This document shows positions 40,428-49,124 of a DNA stretch of 64,000 nt, piece after piece. The stretch spans positions 292,581-356,580 of the forward strand of contig JAIEMV010000013.1 of assembly GCA_019751875.1 (NCBI GenBank). Reading direction: 5' to 3'. Numbering within the stretch: position 1 is the stretch's first letter; every line of letters begins with the position of its first letter. The stretch comes from Hyphomicrobium sp. (lineage in GTDB: Bacteria; Pseudomonadota; Alphaproteobacteria; Rhizobiales; Hyphomicrobiaceae). A program made the translations under genes and the position numbers. The notes beneath the pieces are model-generated. The model made no database searches. It was not told where the DNA came from and saw nothing but the letters and a program-made list of their open reading frames with translations.

Positions 40428-41411
40428 ATGATCGATTTGCTTGAGTATGCCCTTTCCTTGGAAAGACACCGTAATTTCGCGCGGGCGGCGAAGGAGTTAG
40501 GAACTTCCCAGCCTACGTTGACGCGCGGGATTCAAGAACTTGAGCGTGAATTTGGTACGACGTTGTTTGACCGTACCCGGCAAGGAGCCTTTCCGACACC
40601 GGCGGGAAAGATTTTACTTGAGCGGGCCCGCACGATTTCGAACACGTTTGAAGAGCTGAAAAAGGAAATTAGCTCGCTGCAAGGATTGCAGCGTGCCGAA
40701 CTCAAGTTAGGCGTCGGGCCGGTCGTTGCCCAGACCTGGGCTCCCGATGCTGTCGCATCTCTTCTTGAGAAGCATCCGCAGGTCGACGTCCACATCAAAA
40801 CCTATGACTTCTGGGAACTCGCTCCGGATCTTCTCAGCCAGACGATAGAACTCGCGATAGGAGAGGTAATCCCAGACATTAGCAAGCACAGTGAAATTCA
40901 TGTGCTGCCATTACCAGCCCGGCCGATCCGATTCTTCTGCAGAACTGGACATCCTCTCACGCGACTTGACAACCCGACATTGAGCCAGATTGCACAGTAC
41001 CCCATGGCAGGTCCTAAGCTGCCCTTGAGAGCGAGCGAGCACTTCGGCGGCACACGTGCGTTGGGTAAACTTTCAACAAGCGGGACCCACTTCGAGCCGC
41101 AGGTCTCTTGTCAGACATTTGACGTCTGTCTCAGAATTATTCGAGTAAGCGACAACATCGGAATTGCACCGCTGGCCCAGCTGTCTCGCATTCCAGTTGA
41201 TGCTGGAGTGAAACTTATCCCCTTTGAGGCGCCGAGCCTGAGAACAAATTACGCAATCATGCGACTGCGAGATCGCACTTTGTCGCCTAGTGCTGCCGCC
41301 TTTCTGGAACACGCCCTCGGGTCTGAAGAGGCTTATCACTCCGTCTGTCAAGTGCCCGAGCCGAAGCCGAGGCCGAAACGGCGAACTGCGACGCAGGCAG
41401 CGCAAGATTAA
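40428..41411 (+). CDS. LysR-type transcriptional regulator
   Basis: A 327-residue regulator. The HTH (about 1-60) reads MIDLLEYALSLERHRNFARAAKELGTSQPTLTRGIQELE with FGTTLFDRT; the effector domain follows (about 90-300), with a Lys/Arg/Pro-rich tail. It probably controls the BASS transporter 176 bases downstream on the same strand, or the divergent exported peptide. LTTRs are activated by small metabolites; the ligand cannot be predicted. Confidence 0.9.
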   Translation: MIDLLEYALSLERHRNFARAAKELGTSQPTLTRGIQELEREFGTTLFDRTRQGAFPTPAGKILLERARTISNTFEELKKEISSLQGLQRAELKLGVGPVVAQTWAPDAVASLLEKHPQVDVHIKTYDFWELAPDLLSQTIELAIGEVIPDISKHSEIHVLPLPARPIRFFCRTGHPLTRLDNPTLSQIAQYPMAGPKLPLRASEHFGGTRALGKLSTSGTHFEPQVSCQTFDVCLRIIRVSDNIGIAPLAQLSRIPVDAGVKLIPFEAPSLRTNYAIMRLRDRTLSPSAAAFLEHALGSEEAYHSVCQVPEPKPRPKRRTATQAAQD

Positions 41412-41587
41412 GATACCAAACCGCCTGCGCAGTCTGGCGCGCCAATTACCCCGCTTTTAGTCAGGTTCGTTCACCAGTCGCAAGCCGCTGACGAGCAGTC
41501 TGCTTGGGCTGATGCCGAGATTAATTGCTTGGTCCAACCTCCTGCAATACCGTGTGAGACCGAGCCCCCCGACGGTACATTCTTCAA

Positions 41588-42457
41588 ATGCTCCAATTGC
41601 TCATCGACTACGCCATCCCAGCAAATCTACTGATCCTTATGTTCATAGCCGGGACCCAAATCACGGTTGAGGATTTCAGGGCACTCAGGCGCAGCCCTTC
41701 GCCGGTCTTCGTCGGCGCTCTCGGTCAGCTCGCACTTCTCCCGCTCATCGCTCTGGCTATCATCAACGCGATCGAGGTGAACTCGACGATCGCATTAGGC
41801 ATTCTTATTCTCTCGTTGTGTCCTGGCGGCGGAATTTCCAACACATACGCATTTCTGGCTCGCTGTAACGTACTGCTAGCCGCCATGATTGCGAGCATCG
41901 GCACGGTTGCGTCGCTTGCAACGATCCCGCTATGGCTTCGCGTTCTACCTTTGATGCCAGGCGTTCACGAACTACAATCCGCGCCGGCATCGACCATACT
42001 CGGCCAGTTGCTTGCCTACATGGTGTTACCGCTCGGCTTGGGAATACTAGCGCGCTATCGGGCAGCGTCATTCATCGAGCGCGTCGCACTAAGCCTCCGC
42101 AGAGTTTCAACCGTTCTTATCGGCATCATTCTTGTAACGGCTCTCACTACTGTTGGACCAATGCTCGCCGACTTCGCCACTGAAATAGCCACCGCCGCCG
42201 TGCTGTTCATTCTGAGCGCCATGCTCCTCGGCTCTATGCTAGGATTTCGAATGAACCGCCGCGACGCACCCGTCCTCGTCATTGAAAGCGGTGTAAGAAA
42301 CGTCGGCGTTGCACTTCTACTTGGGAGCGCGATCCTGACCGGTCAGGACTTTGCTCTGTTCGCCAGCTTTCTCACAGGCTATTTCGTCGTGGAAATCATA
42401 ATAATGCTGACTTATGCGAGGGTTCTTGCATCGCGCCGCATCGGCGACTTCGCTTGA
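41588..42457 (+). CDS. Bile acid:sodium symporter (BASS) family transporter
   Basis: A 289-residue protein with 9-10 helices. LILSLCPGGGISNTYAFLARCNVLLA carries the family's first crossover motif and VIESGVRNVGVALLLGS the second (GN-type). Bacterial BASS proteins move organic anions (for example pantoate or other acids) with sodium. It sits downstream of a LysR gene and next to a TPP enzyme gene (convergent), compatible with carboxylic-acid uptake. Confidence 0.88.
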   Translation: MLQLLIDYAIPANLLILMFIAGTQITVEDFRALRRSPSPVFVGALGQLALLPLIALAIINAIEVNSTIALGILILSLCPGGGISNTYAFLARCNVLLAAMIASIGTVASLATIPLWLRVLPLMPGVHELQSAPASTILGQLLAYMVLPLGLGILARYRAASFIERVALSLRRVSTVLIGIILVTALTTVGPMLADFATEIATAAVLFILSAMLLGSMLGFRMNRRDAPVLVIESGVRNVGVALLLGSAILTGQDFALFASFLTGYFVVEIIIMLTYARVLASRRIGDFA

Positions 42458-42642
42458 GCGGTGAGTATGTTCACTCGCCACACCTACGGGCAACTTTCCT
42501 GTGCAGTGCACTGGACGGACCGCTTGTTCCTGCTTTTAGGCGATCGATGTTTTCTTGGGTTCACCAGCGTCCAGCGCAACTTAGCAGACGTGGCTGGAAC
42601 GTGCGGCGCTGGGCTCTAGCCTTCCGAGGTCGGTTGCGCGCT

Positions 42643-44181
42643 CTAGGTCATGATCGCTTCGATCAAGCGCGGACCCTTCTGCAGCAGGGCCCGCTCAAGT
42701 TCGCGGGCGAGGGCCTCTGCGGTGTCGACAGCAACGGAGGGCACGCCGAAGCCTTCGCCGATCTTTACCCAATCCAGAAAAGGACGATCCAAGCTCGACA
42801 TGGAGCGGGCGATCGGTCCCGGTTGCTTCACGCCCGCACGCAGAAGCTCAACCCGCAAGATATTGTAGCTCCGGTTGGAGCCAATAATGGTCACAACATC
42901 CAGGTTCTCGCGTGCCTGGGTCCAGAACGCCTGGACGGAATAGGCGCCACAGCCGTCGGACTGGAAGTTGATGACCTTTCGATCGGAACAGGCGACAGCG
43001 GCTCCCGTCGCGGCGCCTGGTCCTTCGCCAATTGCGCCGCCCGTCAGCATCAGATGACTGAAACGGGGCGCGTGCCGCGATGCGTCGAAGTAGGGCGTGC
43101 CAACGGTTAGCGCCTCATCCATGATTATACAGTTAGACGGCTGCAAGCTCGCGATGACGGCACTGACGGATTGCGCATTCAGGGCGCCTTTGGGCATGTC
43201 AGGACGTTGGCCGCGGTTTGGTTCGATTTCGTCGGAGGCGTGCACCTCGTGCGCCAGGGCGGTAAGCGCTCCGAGAGTGTCCTCCTGAGGGCCGGACAGC
43301 ATCACGGTCTGCTCTTCGGTGGTCAGATGACTCGGGAGTTCCGGATAGCCAAAAAAGGCGACCGGCCGCCGCGTGCCGACTATGATGACATGCTGATAGC
43401 GTCGCGTGAGTTCCAGAGCCTGATCGGGGAAGTAGGGCAATCTGATGGGGCTTGGCAAATCTCCGCCGCGCTCCATTCGTGCAAAGAAGGTATCGCAGAT
43501 GAGATCTGCACCGCTGGCTTCTGCGATTCTACCCGCAAGCATGATCCCAGCTTCCGAGAGCGCAGGTCCGCCCAGGAGCAACGCCGACTTCCCCGCCTTC
43601 AATGCTTGAGCTGACTGTGTGACCTGCCGAAATGAATATTGAGTCTCGGGCAGAGCCCGACGCTCTAAGGTTTTACCGTCCGCGTCGGCGATCTGGAAAT
43701 CGTGGGGAACGATGAGAGTTGCGATGCGTCCGCCCTTCTCCATCGAGGCCGCAATCGCTTCCCCTAGGTCTGACGCGATCGTTAAGGTGCCTTCATTCCG
43801 CTTGACGTATTCGCTGACGTTGCGAGCGACTGCTTCGATCTCGGTCGCCAAGAGCGGATCGGCCGACAAGTGCCAAGTGGCGTGTTCGCCGATTACAACT
43901 AGAATTGGAGTGAAAGCACGTCGCGCATTGTGCAGATTGGTGAGCCCGTTGGCGAGGCCAGGGCCGAGATGAAGCAGGCACATGGCAGGAGACCCTGTCA
44001 TCCGGCCGTAGCCGTCGGCCGCTCCAGTCACCACGTTCTCATGCAGGCACAGTATTCCTCTTAGTCCTGGGACAGAATCCATCGCCTGGACCAAAGGCAT
44101 TTCAGTGGTACCCGGGTTGGCGAAACAGATCTTGACGCCGTTCTTTACGGCGGCCGAAACCAGTGCTTCCGCACCATTCAT
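42643..44181 (-). CDS. Acetolactate synthase-like ThDP-dependent enzyme
   Basis: A 512-residue enzyme. The catalytic Glu is E48 in CLHENVVTGAADGYGR; the C-terminal ThDP-Mg motif is present in altered form (SDGCGAYSVQAFWTQARENLDVVTIIGSNRSYNI) so cofactor binding is expected. AFTPILVVIGEHATW and the P-loop region match the IlvB/benzoylformate decarboxylase-like superfamily, not a certain member of it; no IlvN regulatory subunit is nearby. Its ATG overlaps the stop of a 28-residue signal-peptide-like frame (ATGA), so translation may be coupled to that leader. Confidence 0.85.
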   Translation of the reverse strand: MNGAEALVSAAVKNGVKICFANPGTTEMPLVQAMDSVPGLRGILCLHENVVTGAADGYGRMTGSPAMCLLHLGPGLANGLTNLHNARRAFTPILVVIGEHATWHLSADPLLATEIEAVARNVSEYVKRNEGTLTIASDLGEAIAASMEKGGRIATLIVPHDFQIADADGKTLERRALPETQYSFRQVTQSAQALKAGKSALLLGGPALSEAGIMLAGRIAEASGADLICDTFFARMERGGDLPSPIRLPYFPDQALELTRRYQHVIIVGTRRPVAFFGYPELPSHLTTEEQTVMLSGPQEDTLGALTALAHEVHASDEIEPNRGQRPDMPKGALNAQSVSAVIASLQPSNCIIMDEALTVGTPYFDASRHAPRFSHLMLTGGAIGEGPGAATGAAVACSDRKVINFQSDGCGAYSVQAFWTQARENLDVVTIIGSNRSYNILRVELLRAGVKQPGPIARSMSSLDRPFLDWVKIGEGFGVPSVAVDTAEALARELERALLQKGPRLIEAIMT

Positions 44182-44264
44182 GTCATGCTCCCATTAGTGG
44201 TCAGAGCGTGCGCAGTAGTCATAGCGACGGCAAGACTGGCGGCGATGAGTGCAGATTTGAACAT
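44178..44264 (-). CDS. 28-residue signal-peptide-like leader ORF coupled to the TPP enzyme
   Basis: On the minus strand an ATG at 44264 with GGAG upstream opens a 29-codon frame whose product is a textbook signal peptide (MFKSALIAASLAVAMTTAHA, then eight residues) and which ends in a TGA overlapping the ATG of the TPP enzyme (ATGA). It may be a translational-coupling leader, or the surviving 5' end of an exported protein whose body was replaced. The TPP enzyme itself is cytosolic, so the signal peptide cannot belong to it. Confidence 0.5.
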   Translation of the reverse strand: MFKSALIAASLAVAMTTAHALTTNGSMT

Positions 44265-44297
44265 GTTCTTAATCTCCACTTTGGATGGATGGCAAGG

Positions 44298-44474
44298 TGG
44301 GCGAGCCCGCCCGTGCGTACGGACGGCGAAATTCTATCTGCTGGCGACCTGACGATCGATGTAGAGTCGCGCCTCGTAAGGCGGAGCAACGAGCGGATCG
44401 CTTTGCACCCAAAAGAATTTGATTTGCTCGAAGTCGTTGCACGTCTGACGGTTCGAACAGGAGGCGATGTCTAA
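44298..44474 (+). pseudogene. Remnant of an OmpR-family response regulator (DNA-binding domain only)
   Basis: A frame reading VRTDGEILSAGDLTIDVESR, LVRRSNERIALHPKEFDLLE clearly matches the winged-helix start of OmpR/PhoB response regulators (typical LxxGDLxLDxxxRxVxRxGxxxxLTPKEFxLLExL). The receiver domain is absent, no start codon is credible, and a stop interrupts the wing helix soon after. It is a decayed fragment, not a working regulator. Confidence 0.65.
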
Positions 44475-44510
44475 CCGGTGATCCGATCCATGCTGCCCGA
44501 GGATAGTCAT

Positions 44511-44634
44511 GTGGCAGCAAGTGTTCAGGTTTCGATCCTGGGAATATTCGTAGTTAAGCACGCCTGGAGCGCTCTGGAAGACAATCAAACCGGATCGCAT
44601 GCCCCCCCCCGCCGCCGGGCCGACGAGCGACTGA
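44511..44634 (+). pseudogene. Frameshifted second copy of the small membrane protein gene
   Basis: HAWSALEDNQTGS in one frame matches AWSALENYQTGS of the gene at 3928-4053, while the conserved ending (CCGACGAGC followed by TGA at 44632-44634, giving PTSD and stop) is in the next frame; a run of nine C (44602-44610) sits at the break. The 5' half has diverged and lost a good transmembrane start. A decayed or slippage-dependent paralogue. Confidence 0.6.
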
Positions 44635-44721
44635 TCTGTTGAAAGCCCTTCTTCGGCAAAAATTTGTTGATCGAGAGATCTGAGCGGAACCCTTCGGTCA
44701 ATGGGATGTTGCCAAACGGGC
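44561..44721 (+). repeat. Copy B of the duplicated cassette
   Basis: Aligns with 3825-4006 (opposite strand) from GCCTGGAGC through CAAACCGGATCG, GCCGACGAGCGACTGA, CTTCGGCAAAAAT, GATCGAGAGA, GCGGAACC and GTCAATGGGATGTTGC. Here it lies 100 bases before the cytochrome c gene; copy A lies about 60 bases before the PQQ dehydrogenase. Confidence 0.85.
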
Positions 44722-44820
44722 TTGTCGTTGGCAGCCGGAAAGGCAGCCGGAAATAGGCAATTTGCTTCAGAGCTATGGTGTTCCGCGGCTTGAGATGATT
44801 GCGAGCGAGGAGGAGCAATA

Positions 44821-45498
44821 ATGTGGTCCCGTTCGGTTCCGGCCTGCACTGCAGTCATTACGGCACCAATCTTCGCCATGTGCGGATCTGGCCTGGCACA
44901 GGATAAATCCGGCAAACCGTCCGACAAGGCCCTGCTGTCAGTCCCCGTCACCTCGCAGCGCATAGCGGGCACTGACGCGACAAAGGAGATCAATCCACCC
45001 ATCGGAATGGATGATCCCGATGCCGTTCAGCTGGGAATGCAGTACTTCAATCAGTTCAATTGCTCAGGCTGTCATGCTGCGAACGGGGCAGGCGGTATGG
45101 GTCCCTCGCTGAGCAACCGGAAGTTCATTTATGGCCGTGATCCCGCGAACATCTTTTTGACCATCCAACAGGGCCGGCCGAACGGCATGCCGGCCTGGAG
45201 CGAGTTGCTCACTCCTGATGTAATATGGAGAATTGTCGCTTACGTTCGCAGTATTTCCAATGCGCCGAAGACGGGGTGGGGCAAGACGACATCTCCCGCC
45301 GGCTTCACCATCGAGCAAGTTCCTGCACAGCGGATCAACACGCCGACGCCCTGGGAACATACGCAGGCCTTTAGCTATGGCCAACCGCCGTTTGAAAAAC
45401 TTGAGGGTCAATCACTCGGTCCCCCACCAGGACAACCAACGAATGCGAACAACGCCAATGCCCCGCAACCTGCGATACAGGATAACCCATCGCCGTGA
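44821..45498 (+). CDS. Exported monoheme cytochrome c
   Basis: A 225-residue protein: signal peptide (to GLAQ), one heme site C81-x2-C84-H85 (NCSGCH) and a candidate Met ligand in PNGMPAW. NRKFIYGRDPANIFLTIQQGRPNGMP is typical of class I cytochromes partnering quinoprotein dehydrogenases or oxidases. A proline/Asn-rich tail of about 50 residues follows the heme domain. GAGGAGG site before the ATG. Its TGA overlaps the coxM ATG (TGATG), so it is the first cistron of the cox operon. Confidence 0.87.
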   Translation: MWSRSVPACTAVITAPIFAMCGSGLAQDKSGKPSDKALLSVPVTSQRIAGTDATKEINPPIGMDDPDAVQLGMQYFNQFNCSGCHAANGAGGMGPSLSNRKFIYGRDPANIFLTIQQGRPNGMPAWSELLTPDVIWRIVAYVRSISNAPKTGWGKTTSPAGFTIEQVPAQRINTPTPWEHTQAFSYGQPPFEKLEGQSLGPPPGQPTNANNANAPQPAIQDNPSP

Positions 45499-46538
45499 TG
45501 AAACCCCTCGCTCGCGCAACCGGGGGGAGCGTATCGACACTGTTGATCATGATCACATCAGCCGCCGCAGGCGACACGCCAATGTCGTATCTCGAATCGG
45601 CAGGAGCACGGGCGGCACCTGTAACGCCACTCATTTGGGGCCTGATTTATCTCTCGGCTGCCGTCGTCATCGTCATCACGCTTCTTGTGATCGTGGGTAG
45701 TTTGAAGCGCAGAACAACTGATGCATGGCTACCTGGCCAACGAAGCGATGTCGAAAGAGGTGGTTCGGGTGTCCTGCGATGGGTCTACTCAGGCTTGATT
45801 GCAACGACAATCACTCTTGCTGCGTTCGTCGCGTGGACAATGTCGACGCTGGCCGCCATTCGTAGTCCCGACCAGGCTGAGCAATTCACCGTCCATGTCG
45901 TGGGCCATCAATGGTGGTGGGAAGTTCGCTACATTGGAAGCTCCCCGAGTCAAAGCTTTACGACCGCCAACGAAATTCGGATACCTTCCGGCCGGCCCAT
46001 TCGCTTGCGGCTTTCTTCGGCCGACGTCATTCACTCGTTTTGGGTTCCGGCACTTTCAGGCAAAACGGATCTCATCCCCGGGCGAACGAACGAGACGTGG
46101 CTCGAAGCGAATCGAACAGGTGATTTCCGCGGTCAATGTGCCGAGTTTTGTGGTCAGCAACATGCTCTGATGGCTCTTCGTGTCGTGTCACTTCCTGGTG
46201 ATGAGTTCGCGAAATGGTGGGCTCAGCAGCTTAAACCCGCGCCTGGGGACACAGGTGCATCAGAGACCGTCCGCAATGGCCGCGAGCTGTTTGTGGCCAA
46301 ATGCGGCATCTGCCATACCGTCCGTGGAACACTCGCAGGCGGAAAAATAGGCCCTGACCTGTCGCATCTCATGTCACGAGAGACGCTGGCAGCCAACACG
46401 ATCCCTAATACCCGCGCCGGGCTTTCCGCTTGGATTTCAGCTCCCCAACAAATCAAACCCAAAAACAAAATGCCAAACGTGGAGCTCTCATCGGAAGAGC
46501 TTCACGCGATCCGCACGTTCCTCTACACGCTTCAATAA
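45498..46538 (+). CDS. coxM: Cytochrome oxidase subunit II fused to cytochrome c (CoxM)
   Basis: A 346-residue protein: signal peptide, two helices (about 44-66 and 98-120), then a CuA cupredoxin domain with W-x-W region GHQWWWEVRY and ligands H179, C214, C218, H222, M225 (CAEFCGQQHALM), then a cytochrome c domain with C269-x2-C272-H273. This subunit II-cytochrome fusion in front of coxN-O-P is the arrangement of the Bradyrhizobium coxMNOP alternative oxidase. The start may be GTG 45495 or ATG 45498. Confidence 0.88.
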   Translation: MKPLARATGGSVSTLLIMITSAAAGDTPMSYLESAGARAAPVTPLIWGLIYLSAAVVIVITLLVIVGSLKRRTTDAWLPGQRSDVERGGSGVLRWVYSGLIATTITLAAFVAWTMSTLAAIRSPDQAEQFTVHVVGHQWWWEVRYIGSSPSQSFTTANEIRIPSGRPIRLRLSSADVIHSFWVPALSGKTDLIPGRTNETWLEANRTGDFRGQCAEFCGQQHALMALRVVSLPGDEFAKWWAQQLKPAPGDTGASETVRNGRELFVAKCGICHTVRGTLAGGKIGPDLSHLMSRETLAANTIPNTRAGLSAWISAPQQIKPKNKMPNVELSSEELHAIRTFLYTLQ

Positions 46539-46552
46539 GAGGGGCAAGCTCA

Positions 46553-48499
46553 ATGACGGCTGCTCGCTATACTGAATTCCCAAATGTCGGCGAGAAGAGC
46601 CGCGCGCTGGAAGAGAAACTGAAGAAGATTTGGGTATCGAAGCCCGGCTTCTATGGCTTCATAGCGAGTGTCGATCATAAGGAGATCGGAATTCGCTACA
46701 TCGTTACAGCCTTCGCGTTCCTCATCGTAGGTGGAGTCGAGGCGCTGATTATGAGAATGCAGCTGGCGGGACCAAATCAGAACATTGTCTCGCCGGAAGC
46801 GTACGCCCAGCTGTTTTCGATGCACGGCATCACGATGATCTTCCTTTATGCGTTGCCAGTGCTCTCTGGCTTCAGCAACTATCTCTTCCCGCTTGTGCTG
46901 GGTACACGCGACATGGCCTTTCCAAGGCTTAACGCATTCTCGTACTGGGTCTATTTGGCGGCCGGCATTTTCATGTACGTGAGCTTCCTGCTCGGATCAG
47001 CGCCTAACGACGGTTGGTTTAACTACGTTCCCTACGCAGATCGGACGTTCAATCCCGGGCCAAACATCGACTTCTATGCCCTGGGCATGATCCTGCTCGG
47101 AATATCGACGACGGCCGGTGCAGCAAATTTTGTGGTCACGTTTTTCCGCATGCGGGCACCCGGAATGTCGATCAACAGGATCCCTATCCTGGTTTGGGGG
47201 ACAGTGACGGTTTCAGCTGGAAATCTGCTTGCCGTGCCTGCGGTCAGCCTCGCCTTCTTCTTGTTGTGGATGGACCGGCAGTTCGGAACACATTTCTACG
47301 ATGCTGCAAGTGGCGGCAAGCCGCTGCTGTGGCAACACCTCTTTTGGCTTTTTGCGCACCCCTGGGTCTATATCATCGTGCTGCCTGCCATGGGCATGGT
47401 CTCAGATGGGTTGCCAATCTTCTGTCGACGGCCGCTTGTCGGTTACACACTCGTTGTGCTTGGCACGATCACCACGATGGTTCTCGGCTTCGGCGTGTGG
47501 GTGCACCACATGTTCGCCACCGGTCTCCCTTACATGGCGATGTCATTTTTCAGCGGGGCGTCCTTCATCATCACAGTACCGAGTGCTGTGGCCGTCTTTG
47601 CTTGGATCGCCACAATCTGGGATGGTCGGCCTATCATCACGACAGCTTTTCTCTATTTCGCATCATTCATTGCGATGTTCGTCATCGGTGGTGTCTCCGG
47701 TGTCATGACTGCCGCCGTGCCGGCTGACTTGCAGTTCCACGACACGTATTTCGTCGTAGCCCACATCCACTACGTGCTCATCGGCATAAACCTCTTCGGA
47801 GTGCTGGGCGCCCTCTACGTCTGGTTTCCGAAGATGTCCGGACGACTGCTGGATGAGTATCTCGGCAAGGTGAGCTTTTGGGTCGTCTTCTTCGGATTCA
47901 ATCTCGCTTTTCTTCCAATGCACTGGACCGGACTACGCGGGATGCCACGCCGCATTTACACGTATCCAGATGGAGTGGGCTGGACAGGCCTCAATCAAAC
48001 CACCACCGCAGGCGCTTTTTTATTGGCTTTCGGCCTCGCATTGGTGCTGACCAATGTTCTTCGCAGCATCCGCAAGGGTGAACCAGCCGGTGATAATCCC
48101 TGGGACGGCCCCACGCTTGAGTGGGCTACGTCATCACCACCACCACCGTACAATTTCGCCGTCATTCCAGTGGTGGCCAGCAGGCATCCACTGTGGGAAG
48201 AACGGCTCTGCGAAGGGACAGGCCGTACATCAATTGATCGTGGACCACAGCTTGACTCTGGACGAGAGGCTTTAGCGACAACCGCGATCGATGCCCATCC
48301 GGACCTCATTCTAAAGATGCCCGCGGATGACCCGTGGCCATTCTTCGTGACCATAGCACTTGCAATAGGGTTTATCGGCTTGCTGCTCCAGGCATGGTGG
48401 CTGGCTGCACTCAGTGTTATCGCCACCCTTGCTGGAACTATTGTCTGGCTGTGGCCGAGGCGTGATCTCGCTCAGATTGCGGAGAAGCAACATGTCTGA
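46553..48499 (+). CDS. coxN: Cytochrome oxidase subunit I (CoxN) with altered proton-channel residues
   Basis: A 648-residue protein; ATG at 46553 follows GAGGGG. Heme and copper ligands are all present (H91, H269, H318, H319, H404, H406) and the crosslink Tyr is Y273. But the acid at the end of the D channel is replaced: the usual HPEVY reads HPWVY (W271), and the A2-type YS pair is also absent (FA). The K-channel Lys position is Ala347 (PSAVAVFAW). D120 and N127 of the D-channel mouth are kept. A hydrophilic C-terminal extension with one or two helices (about 530-648) is typical of CoxN. Overlaps coxO by 8 bases. Confidence 0.9.
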   Translation: MTAARYTEFPNVGEKSRALEEKLKKIWVSKPGFYGFIASVDHKEIGIRYIVTAFAFLIVGGVEALIMRMQLAGPNQNIVSPEAYAQLFSMHGITMIFLYALPVLSGFSNYLFPLVLGTRDMAFPRLNAFSYWVYLAAGIFMYVSFLLGSAPNDGWFNYVPYADRTFNPGPNIDFYALGMILLGISTTAGAANFVVTFFRMRAPGMSINRIPILVWGTVTVSAGNLLAVPAVSLAFFLLWMDRQFGTHFYDAASGGKPLLWQHLFWLFAHPWVYIIVLPAMGMVSDGLPIFCRRPLVGYTLVVLGTITTMVLGFGVWVHHMFATGLPYMAMSFFSGASFIITVPSAVAVFAWIATIWDGRPIITTAFLYFASFIAMFVIGGVSGVMTAAVPADLQFHDTYFVVAHIHYVLIGINLFGVLGALYVWFPKMSGRLLDEYLGKVSFWVVFFGFNLAFLPMHWTGLRGMPRRIYTYPDGVGWTGLNQTTTAGAFLLAFGLALVLTNVLRSIRKGEPAGDNPWDGPTLEWATSSPPPPYNFAVIPVVASRHPLWEERLCEGTGRTSIDRGPQLDSGREALATTAIDAHPDLILKMPADDPWPFFVTIALAIGFIGLLLQAWWLAALSVIATLAGTIVWLWPRRDLAQIAEKQHV

Positions 48500-49124
48500 G
48501 ACGGCTTCGGCACCAGCCAACGTGTTCGGCAATCAGGTTCTGCGCATCGGGCCGATGCGGATCGGAAGCCGTTATCGAGGGTCTTCGGGATGGTGGGGAA
48601 TGGTCACCCTCATTGCGACCGAAGCCTTCCTTTTCATCTATCTTCTCTTCACATATGCCTATTTCGCGATCGAGAACGGTAGAGCTTGGCTGCCGGCTGA
48701 ATTGCCGAGCTTCAAGTTGGCTGGCCCCAACACGCTGATACTGCTCGCGAGCAGTGGCGTCGTCTGGTGGGCGGAACGCCAGATGCGCCAGGACAAACGG
48801 CGACGCACGCTGATGGCTCTGATAGCAGCCCTGATCCTCGCCGGAATTTTCTTCACAGTTCAGTTGATGGAATGGAAGAGCAAGCCATATCAGCTAGCCT
48901 CGACCTCCTACGCCTCGGTGTACTTTACGATCACCGGATTCCATCTCGCACACGTGCTGCTTGGCTTTGTCATTCTCGCGCTGCTGGCGGTCTGGACCGC
49001 GAAAGGTCTATTCGACGATGTCCGAATGGCACCCTTGAGCATCGGCATCGCGTATTGGCACTTCGTGGACGCCGTCTGGCTCGTTGTGTTTTTTGTCGTC
49101 TACATCACGCCACGATTTGGATGA
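48492..49124 (+). CDS. coxO: Cytochrome oxidase subunit III-type protein (CoxO)
   Basis: A 210-residue protein with five helices. ATEAFLFIYLLFTYAYFAIEN, KPYQLASTSYASVYFTITGFHLAHVLLGFVILALL and the end IAYWHFVDAVWLVVFFVVYI (with the conserved HFVD) are subunit III marks. ATG at 48492 overlaps coxN and has GGAGAAG upstream. In coxMNOP subunit III is split into O and P; this is the C-terminal four/five-helix part. Confidence 0.88.
   Translation: MSETASAPANVFGNQVLRIGPMRIGSRYRGSSGWWGMVTLIATEAFLFIYLLFTYAYFAIENGRAWLPAELPSFKLAGPNTLILLASSGVVWWAERQMRQDKRRRTLMALIAALILAGIFFTVQLMEWKSKPYQLASTSYASVYFTITGFHLAHVLLGFVILALLAVWTAKGLFDDVRMAPLSIGIAYWHFVDAVWLVVFFVVYITPRFG

Larger units (their letters stand above)
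44265..44820. other. Remnant-rich region before the cytochrome c gene
   Basis: No intact gene. It holds the response-regulator fragment (44298-44474), the frameshifted small membrane gene (44511-44634) and the rest of duplicated cassette copy B (to 44721), then the GAGGAGG ribosome site of the cytochrome c gene. Confidence 0.6.

Noticed and set aside
44334..45002. 222-codon minus-strand frame over the remnant region and cytochrome start
   Set aside because: It overlaps the well-supported cytochrome c gene and the frameshifted paralogue; composition shows no family.
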